In this document: piece after piece, positions 36,501-46,134 of the stretch
Position numbering within the stretch: position 1 is the first letter of the stretch
Layout of the letters: each line of letters opens with the position of its first letter
Source of the DNA: Betaproteobacteria bacterium Ga0077526
GTDB lineage: Bacteria; Pseudomonadota; Gammaproteobacteria; Burkholderiales; Ga0077523
Length of the DNA stretch: 64,000 bases
Reading direction: 5' to 3'
Assembly (NCBI GenBank): GCA_001464765.1
Contig: LNDV01000024.1
Location: 1 to 64,000 of the forward strand
Position numbers and translations under genes: made by a program
The notes under the pieces: model-generated
Told to the model about the DNA's origin: nothing
The model's database searches: none
What the model saw: the letters and a program-made list of their open reading frames with translations, nothing else

Positions 36501-38610
36501 AGACCGCGGTGTTGTAGTCCGTGTTGTAGTTGACCGTCACCACGCCCGTGTTGGGAGCGTCCAGTCGCACCAGGAAGTCGGCGTAGGTCTGACCCTCGCT
36601 CACCACGATGTCGTCGACCGAGATGTTGGACTTCGACACGACCCCACCGTCGTTCTCCGCGATGATGGCGTTGCCCACGGCGTCGAAAGTGGTGGCGTTG
36701 GTCAGTCCGGACAACACCAGGTTGAAAGCCTCGCCGACTTCCGACGCCGTGTCGTTGGGCAGCGTGACCTTCACGGTCTTTGCGGTCTCCCCGGGACCGA
36801 AGTTGAGAGACCCGCTGACGGCCACGAAGTCACTGCCGGCCAGGGCCGTGCCGTTCTGCGTGGCGTAGTTCATCGAGACCACGCTGGTGCTCGGGCGGTC
36901 CAGGGTGATCACAAAGCTGGCCTCCTTGGCCGCCTCGTCGATCACGAAGTCGTTGATCGACACCACCGGCGTGCCGGAGGAGGCGTCGTTGTCGACGATG
37001 GTGGCCAGTGCCACGTTGCGCGCGATGCTGGCGTTGGCGCTGGCCCCGCTCAACGCCAGCACGAAGCTCTCCATCGCTTCCGGCGTCGCATCGTTGACCA
37101 GCGTCACCCGGACTGTCTTGACCATCTCGCCGGGGGCGAAGGTCAGATAGCCGCTCTGGTGCACGTAGTCGCTGCCGTAGACTGCGGTGTTGTAGTCCGT
37201 GTTGTAGTTGACCGTCACGACGCCAGTGTTCGGCGCATCCAGCCGAACCAGGAAGTCGGCATAGGTCTGCCCCTCGCTCACCACGATGTCGTCGACCGAG
37301 ATGTTGGACTTCGACACCACCGCACCGTCGTTCTCCGCGATGATCGCGTTGCCCACAGCGTCAAGCGTGGTGGCGTTGGTCAGTCCGGACAGCACCAGAT
37401 TGAAGGCCTCACCGGCTTCCGACACCGTGTCGTTGAGAAGCGTGACCTTCACGGTCTTGGCGGTCTCGCCCGGGCCGAAGTTGAGCGACCCGCTGACGGC
37501 GATGAAATCGCTGCCTGCCAGGGCGGCGAAGCTGGCCTCCTTGGCTGCCTCGTCGATCACGAAGTCGTTGATCGATACCACCGGCGTGCCGGAGGTCGCG
37601 TCGTTGTCGACGATGGTAGCGTGGCCGACATTGCGGGCGATTCTTGCGTTGGCGCTGGCCCCGCTCAGTTCCAGGACGAAGCTCTCGACCCCCTCCAGGG
37701 TGGCGTCGTCGACAAGCGCTACCCGGACAGTCTTCACCATCTCTCCCGGTGCGAATGTGAGTTTGCCCGCGTGGTGAATGTAGTCACTGCCGTAGACGGC
37801 GGTGCTGTAGTCGGTGTTGTAGTTGACGGTCACAACCGCGGCATTCGGAGCGTCCAGGCGCACCAGGAAATCCGCGTATGCCTGGTTCTCGCCGATCACG
37901 ATGTCATCTACGGAGATGTTCGATGCAGACACCACCGGTCCGTCGTTCTCCGCGATGGTGGCGTTACCGATCGGGTCGAGGGTGGTGGCGTTGGCGATGC
38001 CCGAGAGCACGAGGTTGAATGCCTCACCCGACTCCGGGACGGTGTCGTTCAGGAGCGGGACCCTGACCGTCTTGGCCGTGTCTCCGGGACTGAAGACGAG
38101 CGAGCCGCTGGCAGCCACGAAGTCGCTGCCCGCCAGCGCGGTGCCGTTCTGTGTGGCGTAGTTCATTGACACCACGCTTGTACTCGGTCGGTCCAGCGTA
38201 ATCACGAAGTGGGCTTCGCCGGCCGCCTCATCCACCACGAAGTCGTTGATCGTGACGACCGGCGTGCCGGAGGGCGCGTCGTTGTCGACGATGGTGGCCG
38301 TGCCGACGGCGCGGGCGATGGTCGCATTGACACTGACACCGCTCAACTGCAAAACGAAGTGTTCGATGTTCTCGCGGATCGCGTCGTTCACGAGGCTGAC
38401 GCGGACCGTCTTCACGGTTTCGCCGACCGCGAAGCTCAGTGTGCCGGAAAGATGAAGGTAGTCGCTGCCGTAGACGGCGGTACGGTAGTCGGTGGCGTAG
38501 TTCACCGTGACCGCGGAAGTCGCCGGCTGATCGAGCCGGACCACGAAGTCGGCGAAGGTGTCCTTCTCGCCGACGGTGATGTCACTGACAGTCAAGCTGG
38601 GCAGAGCCAT
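33565..38610 (-). CDS. RTX protein with Calx-beta repeats, type I secretion substrate
   Basis: 1,681 residues with no N-terminal signal peptide, as expected for type I export. Eleven Calx-beta domains (about 1-1240) alternate between two subtypes: A ('YNTDY.TAVYGSDY') and B ('INDFVIDEAAKEASF'). RTX calcium nonapeptide blocks follow (about 1250-1590: 'GLSGNDLLDGGLGNDTM', 'GGTGADAMAGGLGDDTY'), then a C-terminal region with 'LDTITDFVVGQDTIVLG' as in other RTX/serralysin-type secretion ends. AGGAG precedes the ATG. It is the last gene of an operon with its adaptor and ABC exporter. Two B domains have lost 21 and 13 residues in frame. The likely role is a surface or released adhesin. Confidence 0.92.
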   Translation of the reverse strand: MALPSLTVSDITVGEKDTFADFVVRLDQPATSAVTVNYATDYRTAVYGSDYLHLSGTLSFAVGETVKTVRVSLVNDAIRENIEHFVLQLSGVSVNATIARAVGTATIVDNDAPSGTPVVTINDFVVDEAAGEAHFVITLDRPSTSVVSMNYATQNGTALAGSDFVAASGSLVFSPGDTAKTVRVPLLNDTVPESGEAFNLVLSGIANATTLDPIGNATIAENDGPVVSASNISVDDIVIGENQAYADFLVRLDAPNAAVVTVNYNTDYSTAVYGSDYIHHAGKLTFAPGEMVKTVRVALVDDATLEGVESFVLELSGASANARIARNVGHATIVDNDATSGTPVVSINDFVIDEAAKEASFAALAGSDFIAVSGSLNFGPGETAKTVKVTLLNDTVSEAGEAFNLVLSGLTNATTLDAVGNAIIAENDGAVVSKSNISVDDIVVSEGQTYADFLVRLDAPNTGVVTVNYNTDYNTAVYGSDYVHQSGYLTFAPGEMVKTVRVTLVNDATPEAMESFVLALSGASANASIARNVALATIVDNDASSGTPVVSINDFVIDEAAKEASFVITLDRPSTSVVSMNYATQNGTALAGSDFVAVSGSLNFGPGETAKTVKVTLPNDTASEVGEAFNLVLSGLTNATTFDAVGNAIIAENDGGVVSKSNISVDDIVVSEGQTYADFLVRLDAPNTGVVTVNYNTDYNTAVYGSDYVHQSGYLTFAPGEMVKTVRVTLVNDATPEAMESFVLELSGASANASIARNVALATIVDNDATSGTPVVSINDFVIDEAAKEASFVITLDRPSTALAGSDFIAVSGSLNFGPGETAKTVKVTLLNDAVSEVGEAFNLLLSSVVNATSLDTVGTAIIAENDGTTAASSMLSVADIVVGEGQTYADFTVRLDAPNTGVVTVNYNTDYNTAVYGSDYVHQTGSLTFAAGETVKTVRVSLVNDATVESAEGFLFELSGASANAAISRSAAMATVIDNDATSGTPLVSMGDVVVDENDGLAYVAVTLDRPATVGVRVNFTVGAVTASAGSDFTAFSSQTVSFAPGETAKTIAVGLVDDLLAEGTEVLDVAITSVTGATVADGRGRIVVNASDGVIAAVSTVSVGNITAVEGDGYAEFQVRLSAPNAAPMRVNYNTDYSTAVYGSDYVHQTGTLLFAAGETLKTVRVALIDDVVSEGLETFLFELSGASANALIGTLSATATVIDNDSAVPSVPPAIVGSSGPDVLRGSRLADTISGLSGNDLLDGGLGNDTMAGGSGDDQYFVDQTGDVVTELAGEGYDKVYAYVNHALAANVEELILGGTALSGTGNALNNVVTGNAFSNVLDGGTGADAMAGGLGDDTYIVDNLGDTVTELLNAGNDLVQSSVTYTLGDNTERLTLTGAAAINGTGNALNNTITGNAANNILAGGAGVDTLSYANATGAATVNLASLMAQNTGASGIDTVSGFENLTGSAYADTLTGDAGANVISGGTGADRMTGGGGNDAYVVDNAADVVVELAGGGTDSVQSSVTYALAAEVEWLQLTGSGLIGATGNATDNTLTGNAAGNAISGLAGNDRIAGAGGNDTLTGGLGLDRFVFNTPLSAVTNLDTITDFVVGQDTIVLGRAVFSTLLGSNVPLDPTQFFAGAAATAAADASDRIVYNTATGALYFDADGVGGSAATQFAKLSTVPVVNASSFFVEA
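35980..38050 (-). repeat. Tandem 678-bp super-repeats (Calx-beta A+B pairs)
   Basis: Each unit encodes one A and one B Calx-beta domain, about 226 residues. The same DNA phrase starts at 36623 and again 678 bp later at 37301. Copies are nearly identical over long stretches. Two copies are shorter: by 39 bp near 36208 and by 63 bp near 37528. This marks slippage or recombination between copies. Confidence 0.85.
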
Positions 38611-38661
38611 GGTCTTTCTCCTGATGAAACAAGATGGGAAGGAACTGCGGTACAGCCGGGA

Positions 38662-39984
38662 CTACTTGTCCCGCATCGCCAGCTGCATGCGATGCAGGAG
38701 GGGGTCCACCAGAAAGTCGAGAGCGGTACGGTCGCCCTGACGGAAGAACACTTCGGCCGGCATGCCGGGGAGCGGCACCGGCAGACGCGCCTGGCGATAG
38801 CTCTCGTCCAGGATCTCGACCTGGACGACATAGAAGGAGGCCCCCGATTCCCGTTCGGTCTGGCGGTCCGGGGAGACGTAGGTGACGCGACCTTCGAGCG
38901 TCTTCGCGTCGCTCTGATCGTGGGTGCTGAGGCGCACGGTGGCTGTGCTGCCGCGGACGACCGGCCCCACGGCATCGGTGCGAAGACGCGCTTCGATGAC
39001 GATCGGCGTGTCGTCCGGCACGATCTCGAGCACCGGCTCCCGGGGCGACAGCACCGCCCCCGTCGTGTTCACGCGCATGGCGACCACGCGGCCCGCCACC
39101 GGCGCCTTGATCTGCTGGCGACGCAGAGCGTCGGCATGGGGCTCCACCTGCGCGCGCAACTGTTCGATGCGGTCCGCGACCGTCTTGATCTCGCCATCGG
39201 CGGAAGCCGCGAACGCATCGCTCAGCGCCTTGCCGCGCAGCGCCAGGTCCGACAGCTTCTGGCGCGCCTTGGCGATGTCCGCCCGCGACGCGGATTCCTT
39301 CATCCGGTACTCGCTATGCGCGCGGCGCAACGTCGTGAGGCGCACTTCGGAGACGAAACCGTCGGCGCGCAGCCTTTCGTTGGCGTCGAGCTCCGAGCGC
39401 ATCTGGGCGGCGGCGTCGGCACTGGCCTGCGCATTGGTCTCCAGCGCGGTGATCTCCGCGCGCACTTCCGACTGCTGCGCGGCGAGCATCGCGAGCTGAG
39501 CGTCGAGGGACTGGCGCCGCGCGTCGAACACGCGACGTTCCCGTTCGAGCACCGTCCGCACGGCGTCTTCCTGATGGCGCGCGGCGAGTACGGCGGATGC
39601 GGTGAACTGCCGAGCACCGGTGCGTTCGGCCTCGAGTCGCGCGAGCTTCGCCAGCTCCGAGTCCAGCATGGACTGCACGATGGCCGCCTCGGCGCGGACA
39701 GTCGGGTCGTCCAGCGAGACGAGGACCTGTCCGGCCGTGACGTGATCCCCGTCGCGGACATGCAGCGCGTGGACGATGCCGCCTTCCTGATGCTGGACCA
39801 CGCGGCGGCTCAGGTCGGTCTTGAAGACGCCTTCCGCGACCGCACTGGAGGCGAGCGGGGCGGTCATGGCCCAGCCGGCGAAGAGCGCCGTGCTGACTGC
39901 GCCGACGGCAGCGCCCATCCATCCCAGGCGGACGGCCTGACGTTCATGACGGGTGTTTCCGGTAGCGGTGCGACGGGTGCTCAT
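38662..39984 (-). CDS. Type I secretion periplasmic adaptor (HlyD/PrtE family)
   Basis: 440 residues: a short cytoplasmic N-terminus, one membrane helix (about 25-47), a biotinyl-lipoyl-like half motif ('GGIVHALHVRDGDHVTAGQ', about 88-106), long coiled-coil helices (about 110-270), the second lipoyl half ('IKAPVAGRVVAMRVNTTG') and a C-terminal beta domain. It bridges the inner-membrane ABC exporter and an outer-membrane TolC-type channel. Its ATG overlaps the exporter stop (ATGA, 39981-39984). No TolC gene is in the window. Confidence 0.93.
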   Translation of the reverse strand: MSTRRTATGNTRHERQAVRLGWMGAAVGAVSTALFAGWAMTAPLASSAVAEGVFKTDLSRRVVQHQEGGIVHALHVRDGDHVTAGQVLVSLDDPTVRAEAAIVQSMLDSELAKLARLEAERTGARQFTASAVLAARHQEDAVRTVLERERRVFDARRQSLDAQLAMLAAQQSEVRAEITALETNAQASADAAAQMRSELDANERLRADGFVSEVRLTTLRRAHSEYRMKESASRADIAKARQKLSDLALRGKALSDAFAASADGEIKTVADRIEQLRAQVEPHADALRRQQIKAPVAGRVVAMRVNTTGAVLSPREPVLEIVPDDTPIVIEARLRTDAVGPVVRGSTATVRLSTHDQSDAKTLEGRVTYVSPDRQTERESGASFYVVQVEILDESYRQARLPVPLPGMPAEVFFRQGDRTALDFLVDPLLHRMQLAMRDK

Positions 39985-41630
39985 GCGGCCTCCACGACTT
40001 GCAGGGGTTTCTTCACGCCGAAGCGCTCGACGGTGCCGTCGCGGAGGATCAGGACCTTGTCCGCGTGCTCCACGATCGGCATGCGCTGGGTGACGATCAC
40101 GGTGCTTATGCGTCGGCTTCGCAGCGCATCGATCACCCGGATGAGGGCTTCTTCGCCCGCGGCATCGAGGCTGGCGTTCGGTTCGTCGAGCACGACCAGC
40201 TTGGGTGCGCAGAAGAGGGCACGGGCAAGAGCCACGCGCTGGCGCTGTCCGCCGGACAGGCGGGCGCCGGCCTCGCCGACATCGGTCTCGTAGTCACGGG
40301 GAAGCCGGGCGATGAGGTCGTCGCATTGCGCCAGACGCGCCGCCTCCACGACGGACTCGGACGGAGCTTCGGAGAAGCGCGCGATGTTCTGGGCCACCGT
40401 GCCGCACACGAGCTGCACATCCTGCGGGCAGTAGCCGATGTGGGGACCGAGGGCTTCGCGCCGCCAGTTGCCGATGTGCACGCCATCCAGGCGGACCGTG
40501 CCCGCAGCCGGCGTCCACAACCCGACCAGGAGACGTGCGAGCGTCGACTTGCCCGATCCGCTCGCGCCGATCACGGCGAGGACTTCTCCCGGCTCGACGG
40601 TGAACGAGACGTCCTTCAGCGTGGGGGCCGCGTCGGGCGAGGGGCGGAAGTACAACCCCTGGACTTCGAGGCGTCCTTCCGGCGCCGATAACGCGAATCC
40701 ATCGGCTTGAGCTTCTGCCGGATCGGCGCCTTCGGCGAGGCGTTGCCAGGCGGCGCGGGCTTCGGAGATCGACTTCCAATTGCCCGTGATGCTTTCGAGC
40801 GGGGCCAGCATCCGGCCCAGCAGGATGGTCGAGGCGATGGTGATGCCTGGCGACGAGTGCTGCTCGATGACCAGCCAGGCGCCCGCCCCGAGCATCACGA
40901 TCTGCAGCAGCTGACGCAGGAAGCGGCTGAACGCCGCGAAGCCGCCCGCCACCCCGGCGGCGGATCGGGCGTGGTCGAGGCCTTCGGTGTGGTCCCGAAG
41001 CCACGCCGCCGCGATGGCCGGCGCCATGCCGTGGGCGCCGACCGCTTCGGCGGCCTGCAGGCTTGATTGCACGAACTGGCCGGCGCGGGCGGCGGCTTCG
41101 CGGGACTGCGCCGCGGCCGTGGCGCTCAGTCGGTCGGAGAGCCAGGCGATCAGCACGAACACGAGGGCGGACATCCCGGCGATCAACCCCAGCGTCGGGT
41201 GGAACAGGGTGATGAGCGCGCCATAGACCAGAATCCACGGGGCATCGAACAACGCGTGAATCGCGGGCCCCGACAGGAACGACCGGATGGACGCCAGGTC
41301 GCGCAACTGGCCGAGGTCGGCTCGCCGGGTGGGATCCGACGCGTTCGCGAGAAGACGCTGCAAGGTCGGCGACGCGTAGCGCTCATCGAGATGCCCGGCA
41401 GCCTGCGCCAGCACGCGCTGACGCAGCACGTCCAGCGCAAACCCCGTCACGAGCCACAGCGTCGCGATCGCCGCCAGAAGCCCCAGCGTGTCGAGACTCC
41501 GGCTCGCGAAGACCCGGTCGAACACCTGCAGCATGAACAGCGACGGCACCAGGAGGATCAGGTTGATCGCCAGGCTGAATCCGGATGCCAGGAGAAGAAA
41601 TCGGCGGAACACCTGCCACAGCATTTTCAT
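39981..41630 (-). CDS. Type I secretion ABC transporter (PrtD/HlyB-like)
   Basis: 549 residues. A six-helix membrane domain (about 1-300) and a C-terminal ATPase with Walker A 'GASGSGKST' (about 352), signature 'LSGGQ' (about 455), Walker B 'LVVLDEP' (about 477) and the switch region 'TVIVTQR'. There is no N-terminal C39 peptidase-like domain, so it belongs to the PrtD/AprD class. It should export the RTX protein encoded downstream in the same operon. The ATG at 41630 follows GGGAG; codons extend to 41687. Confidence 0.92.
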   Translation of the reverse strand: MKMLWQVFRRFLLLASGFSLAINLILLVPSLFMLQVFDRVFASRSLDTLGLLAAIATLWLVTGFALDVLRQRVLAQAAGHLDERYASPTLQRLLANASDPTRRADLGQLRDLASIRSFLSGPAIHALFDAPWILVYGALITLFHPTLGLIAGMSALVFVLIAWLSDRLSATAAAQSREAAARAGQFVQSSLQAAEAVGAHGMAPAIAAAWLRDHTEGLDHARSAAGVAGGFAAFSRFLRQLLQIVMLGAGAWLVIEQHSSPGITIASTILLGRMLAPLESITGNWKSISEARAAWQRLAEGADPAEAQADGFALSAPEGRLEVQGLYFRPSPDAAPTLKDVSFTVEPGEVLAVIGASGSGKSTLARLLVGLWTPAAGTVRLDGVHIGNWRREALGPHIGYCPQDVQLVCGTVAQNIARFSEAPSESVVEAARLAQCDDLIARLPRDYETDVGEAGARLSGGQRQRVALARALFCAPKLVVLDEPNASLDAAGEEALIRVIDALRSRRISTVIVTQRMPIVEHADKVLILRDGTVERFGVKKPLQVVEAA

Positions 41631-41849
41631 TTTCGAGCGTCTCCCTCGGTAAGGTGGGGCGCGCAGTGGTTGCGCTACACCCGACAAGACGCGGGGATGA
41701 CGGCGGAATCAGGAGGTCGCTACGGATTTATCTGCAGGGGTGGGCAGCGCCTGACTCGGGACTCCGGCTGCCGTCTGTCCTGTTACCTGGCCGCCGCGCG
41801 AGATCGCCCGGCAGCGCGGACAACGGACATACTCCAAGGAGACCTCGAC

Positions 41850-42122
41850 ATGCAGACAAGGAATCGCAAGGACAGCGCATTCGCTGGCGCTCTCTCAGCC
41901 GTGCTGGCAGTACTGGGAGGATTCGGCGGTTACGCCGTGGGTGCGGGGAATCCCGCGGTGGGAGCCTGGTTCGGCGCGCTGGTGGGATTGACGCTCGGCC
42001 ATCTGGCAGGACGGGCGGTGGCTGCAGCCGCCGTCTCGAGCGTGCAGGTGACGATCGGTGTCATCGGCATCGGTCTGGTCGGACTGCGACTGGGCGCGAT
42101 GTTCGGCCTCGTCGGCATCTGA
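41850..42122 (+). CDS. Small glycine-rich membrane protein
   Basis: 90 residues: a charged start ('MQTRNRKDSA') then three closely packed hydrophobic, Gly/Ala-rich helices ('LAVLGGFGGYAVGAG', 'GALVGLTLGHLAG', 'VTIGVIGIGLVGLRLGAMFG'). AAGGAG lies 8 nt before the ATG. No family recognised with confidence; the helix style resembles glycine-zipper envelope proteins. It is divergent from the type I secretion operon and convergent with the caspase-like gene. Confidence 0.7.
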   Translation: MQTRNRKDSAFAGALSAVLAVLGGFGGYAVGAGNPAVGAWFGALVGLTLGHLAGRAVAAAAVSSVQVTIGVIGIGLVGLRLGAMFGLVGI

Positions 42123-42167
42123 CTTTCGTCATACCGCCGCGCGCAGGCGCAAGCGTCTTGGCGCCCG

Positions 42168-44297
42168 TCAAGGCGCCTTCACGGTGCGCCAGCCGTAGAC
42201 CCACATGGTCAGATCGCGCTTCGGACGGCCGATGCCGCGAGTGAGCCCGCCGTCGGGAGGCGCCTCGCCCATGGCCTGGGAGAGCATGTCGCCGCCATCG
42301 TCGCCGAGGCTTCGGGTCCGCGCGGTCGAAGAGGAGGGCGGCGCATCTTCGGCCAGATAGCGGAAATCGCTGCCCAGCGAGCCTGCTCCGGGGGCGCGGC
42401 GAGTGGCGAGGATCACCAGGCGCTCGACGCCCGGCACTTCGTCGCTCAGGTCGAATCCGCGCCCGATCTGGCGTCGCGGCGTCTGCCCGGGAAGATGATT
42501 GTCCGGTTCGTCCTGAGTCGGAAACACCGCGTGCAGGCGCTGGTGGGGGTCCATCGCGAAGATCGTGATGTCCACCCCGACGCGCTCGCCGTTCTCCGCG
42601 AACACGAAGATCTCGTCGCCGGCGCCGAGGGACGGCAGCGCGCTCGCGTCGAGCGTCACCAGTTGCTTCGACCCGGCTCGGCGTACGACGACCCAGGTGC
42701 GGATCTTCGTCGTGGCGGCATCCGGCGCGTGCTGATTGGCGACGCGCAGCAGGTTGACCGCCTTCGCCGCGCGATGGAGCTGGAGCCGCAGGTCGTCGGC
42801 AAACGCGCCGAGTGCCGCAGCCGAGGCGCCTGCCCGCGGGATGTCGACGGAAGGCGTGGCGTCCGCGCCGGCAACCACCAGCGGAGAGGCCTGTGCGCGG
42901 ACGAACACCTTGCCGGAAGCCACCAGGACTTCCAGCTCCGCGGAGTCACTCTCTTCGACCCAGAGCAACCGCGGACCGCGGCCTGGATTCGTGCGCAGGC
43001 TCGCCAGTGTGTCGCGGATCTCGGGACGCACGGCACGCGCACGCCCTTCGGTATCCCGCTCGACGCGTACCGCCGCGCGGACCTGAAACTGGGGATTCGC
43101 ATCGACGAGGCGGGCGAACAGGCCATCCGCCAACGGCAGCGAGGACGCGGGAAGCGCCTTGCCGTCGCGATCGATCGGGATGAGCCGCGCACGAGTGGCG
43201 GACACATTGGCCGCCCGCGCGAACGCGACCGCGTCGTCGGGGGAAGCCATCGGCCCGCGGAGCAGCGCGAAGCGCGCGCCTTCGTCGAACAGGCTCAGCA
43301 CGCCGGCGTCGATCCATGGCGTGCCGTCCTCGACGTGCACTGGCCACTGCCGGATACGCGGGACGGCGGCGTCGCCGAACAGCGGAACATCGAGATCGCC
43401 CTCGAAGGTCGGCACGCCGGCCTCCGCCATGGCCAGCGCGCCATAGCGCTGCTGGATGAACTCGCCGAGCTGTCGGTACGTGACGCCCGGAAAGCTGCGC
43501 AGGCCTTCCACCAGCACGTAAGTGAACAGGCCGTAGACGTCCTGCAGCAGACTTGGACGGAACTCCGCCGTGGTGCTTTGCGCGGAAGTGGCGAAGAAGG
43601 CCACCGAACGGGTCTGGCCGGCTACCTCCAGGGACCGCTTGCGTGACGCCGGGATCGGATCGGCGGCGCCCCGGGGCGCCAGCGGAATGCCGAGTTCGCG
43701 TGCCGTGAGGCCGCGGGCGGCGATGGACCCTCGCGTCATCGAGCCCGAGTGGCAGGTGTCGAACACGCTCCATACGCCGGCCCCGCGGGCTGCGGCCCGC
43801 TGCAGACGTACCGCAATCTCGTCGTCGGTGATGGCGTTGCGGACGGTGCGCGTAGCGGTGTCCCACAGCCCGGCATCGCGCGGGAGGAACACCTCGTCCA
43901 TGCCGTCGGCCTCCTGGCCCGGGTCGCGCTCGGGCTGCTGCGCGCCGTGTCCGGAGAAATGCACGAAGAGAAAGTCACCTGGTTGCAGCCGGTTCACCAG
44001 TTCGTCGAACGCCGCGAGAATGGCGGCGCGAGAGGGTTGCGGTGCGGCGGGCAGACCCTGGACCCCGTCGGCTACGACGCGCAGGTTCGCGGCGGGAAAG
44101 CCCAGTTGCCGCAGCGTATCCGCCAGCAGGCGGACGTCGTTGCGCGGGCCCTTGAGATCCTTGCCGGCGAGCCCCTGCTGGCGAAGACCCGGGTACTCGC
44201 TGACGCCCACGAGGAGGGCATAGCGCTCCACCGCCAGCGCGGGCGCGCTGCCCAGCAGGAGAACGACGATACACAGCAGGCGACGGATCACGAGCAT
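42168..44297 (-). CDS. Secreted caspase family protein with DUF4384-like C-terminus
   Basis: 709 residues. A signal peptide (1-22, ending 'ALA') precedes a caspase (C14/metacaspase) domain (about 24-310) with catalytic His117 ('HFSGHGAQ') and Cys182 ('FDTCHSGSM'). The long C-terminal part includes a DUF4384-like stretch ('DEIFVFAENGERVGVDITIF', then 'VFPTQDEPDNHLPG' and 'GVERLVILATRR'). Such proteins cleave after basic residues in studied metacaspases. The periplasmic or extracellular location is inferred from the signal. It is divergent from three caspase-FGE genes and lacks an FGE-like domain itself. Confidence 0.9.
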   Translation of the reverse strand: MLVIRRLLCIVVLLLGSAPALAVERYALLVGVSEYPGLRQQGLAGKDLKGPRNDVRLLADTLRQLGFPAANLRVVADGVQGLPAAPQPSRAAILAAFDELVNRLQPGDFLFVHFSGHGAQQPERDPGQEADGMDEVFLPRDAGLWDTATRTVRNAITDDEIAVRLQRAAARGAGVWSVFDTCHSGSMTRGSIAARGLTARELGIPLAPRGAADPIPASRKRSLEVAGQTRSVAFFATSAQSTTAEFRPSLLQDVYGLFTYVLVEGLRSFPGVTYRQLGEFIQQRYGALAMAEAGVPTFEGDLDVPLFGDAAVPRIRQWPVHVEDGTPWIDAGVLSLFDEGARFALLRGPMASPDDAVAFARAANVSATRARLIPIDRDGKALPASSLPLADGLFARLVDANPQFQVRAAVRVERDTEGRARAVRPEIRDTLASLRTNPGRGPRLLWVEESDSAELEVLVASGKVFVRAQASPLVVAGADATPSVDIPRAGASAAALGAFADDLRLQLHRAAKAVNLLRVANQHAPDAATTKIRTWVVVRRAGSKQLVTLDASALPSLGAGDEIFVFAENGERVGVDITIFAMDPHQRLHAVFPTQDEPDNHLPGQTPRRQIGRGFDLSDEVPGVERLVILATRRAPGAGSLGSDFRYLAEDAPPSSSTARTRSLGDDGGDMLSQAMGEAPPDGGLTRGIGRPKRDLTMWVYGWRTVKAP

Positions 44298-44478
44298 GGG
44301 GCAACCAGCTCCCGCATCACAAGATGGCGCCCCGACTATACCAAGCGAGACGCTGGCATCGCTCGATCCTGACGGGCAGCCCCTTCCGACGTCTCCTCCA
44401 TCGAAGCCTGGCCGAGCGAGCGCGGGGTGCTAGCATCCCCCGGAAGCCGGCGTCGGCCACAACAAGAGAGAGTCCGTT

Positions 44479-46062
<1,584 letters not shown>

Positions 46063-46134
46063 CTCCACGGCATCATTGACTCGTTCTGACCGAATAAACC
46101 GACGCCTAACGCGTGCACGACCGCAACTCAGACC

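Noticed and set aside
34744..38169. A 1,141-codon plus-strand frame with strong internal repeats
   Set aside because: It mirrors the Calx-beta repeats of the RTX gene on the other strand; the repetition is inherited from the coding strand.
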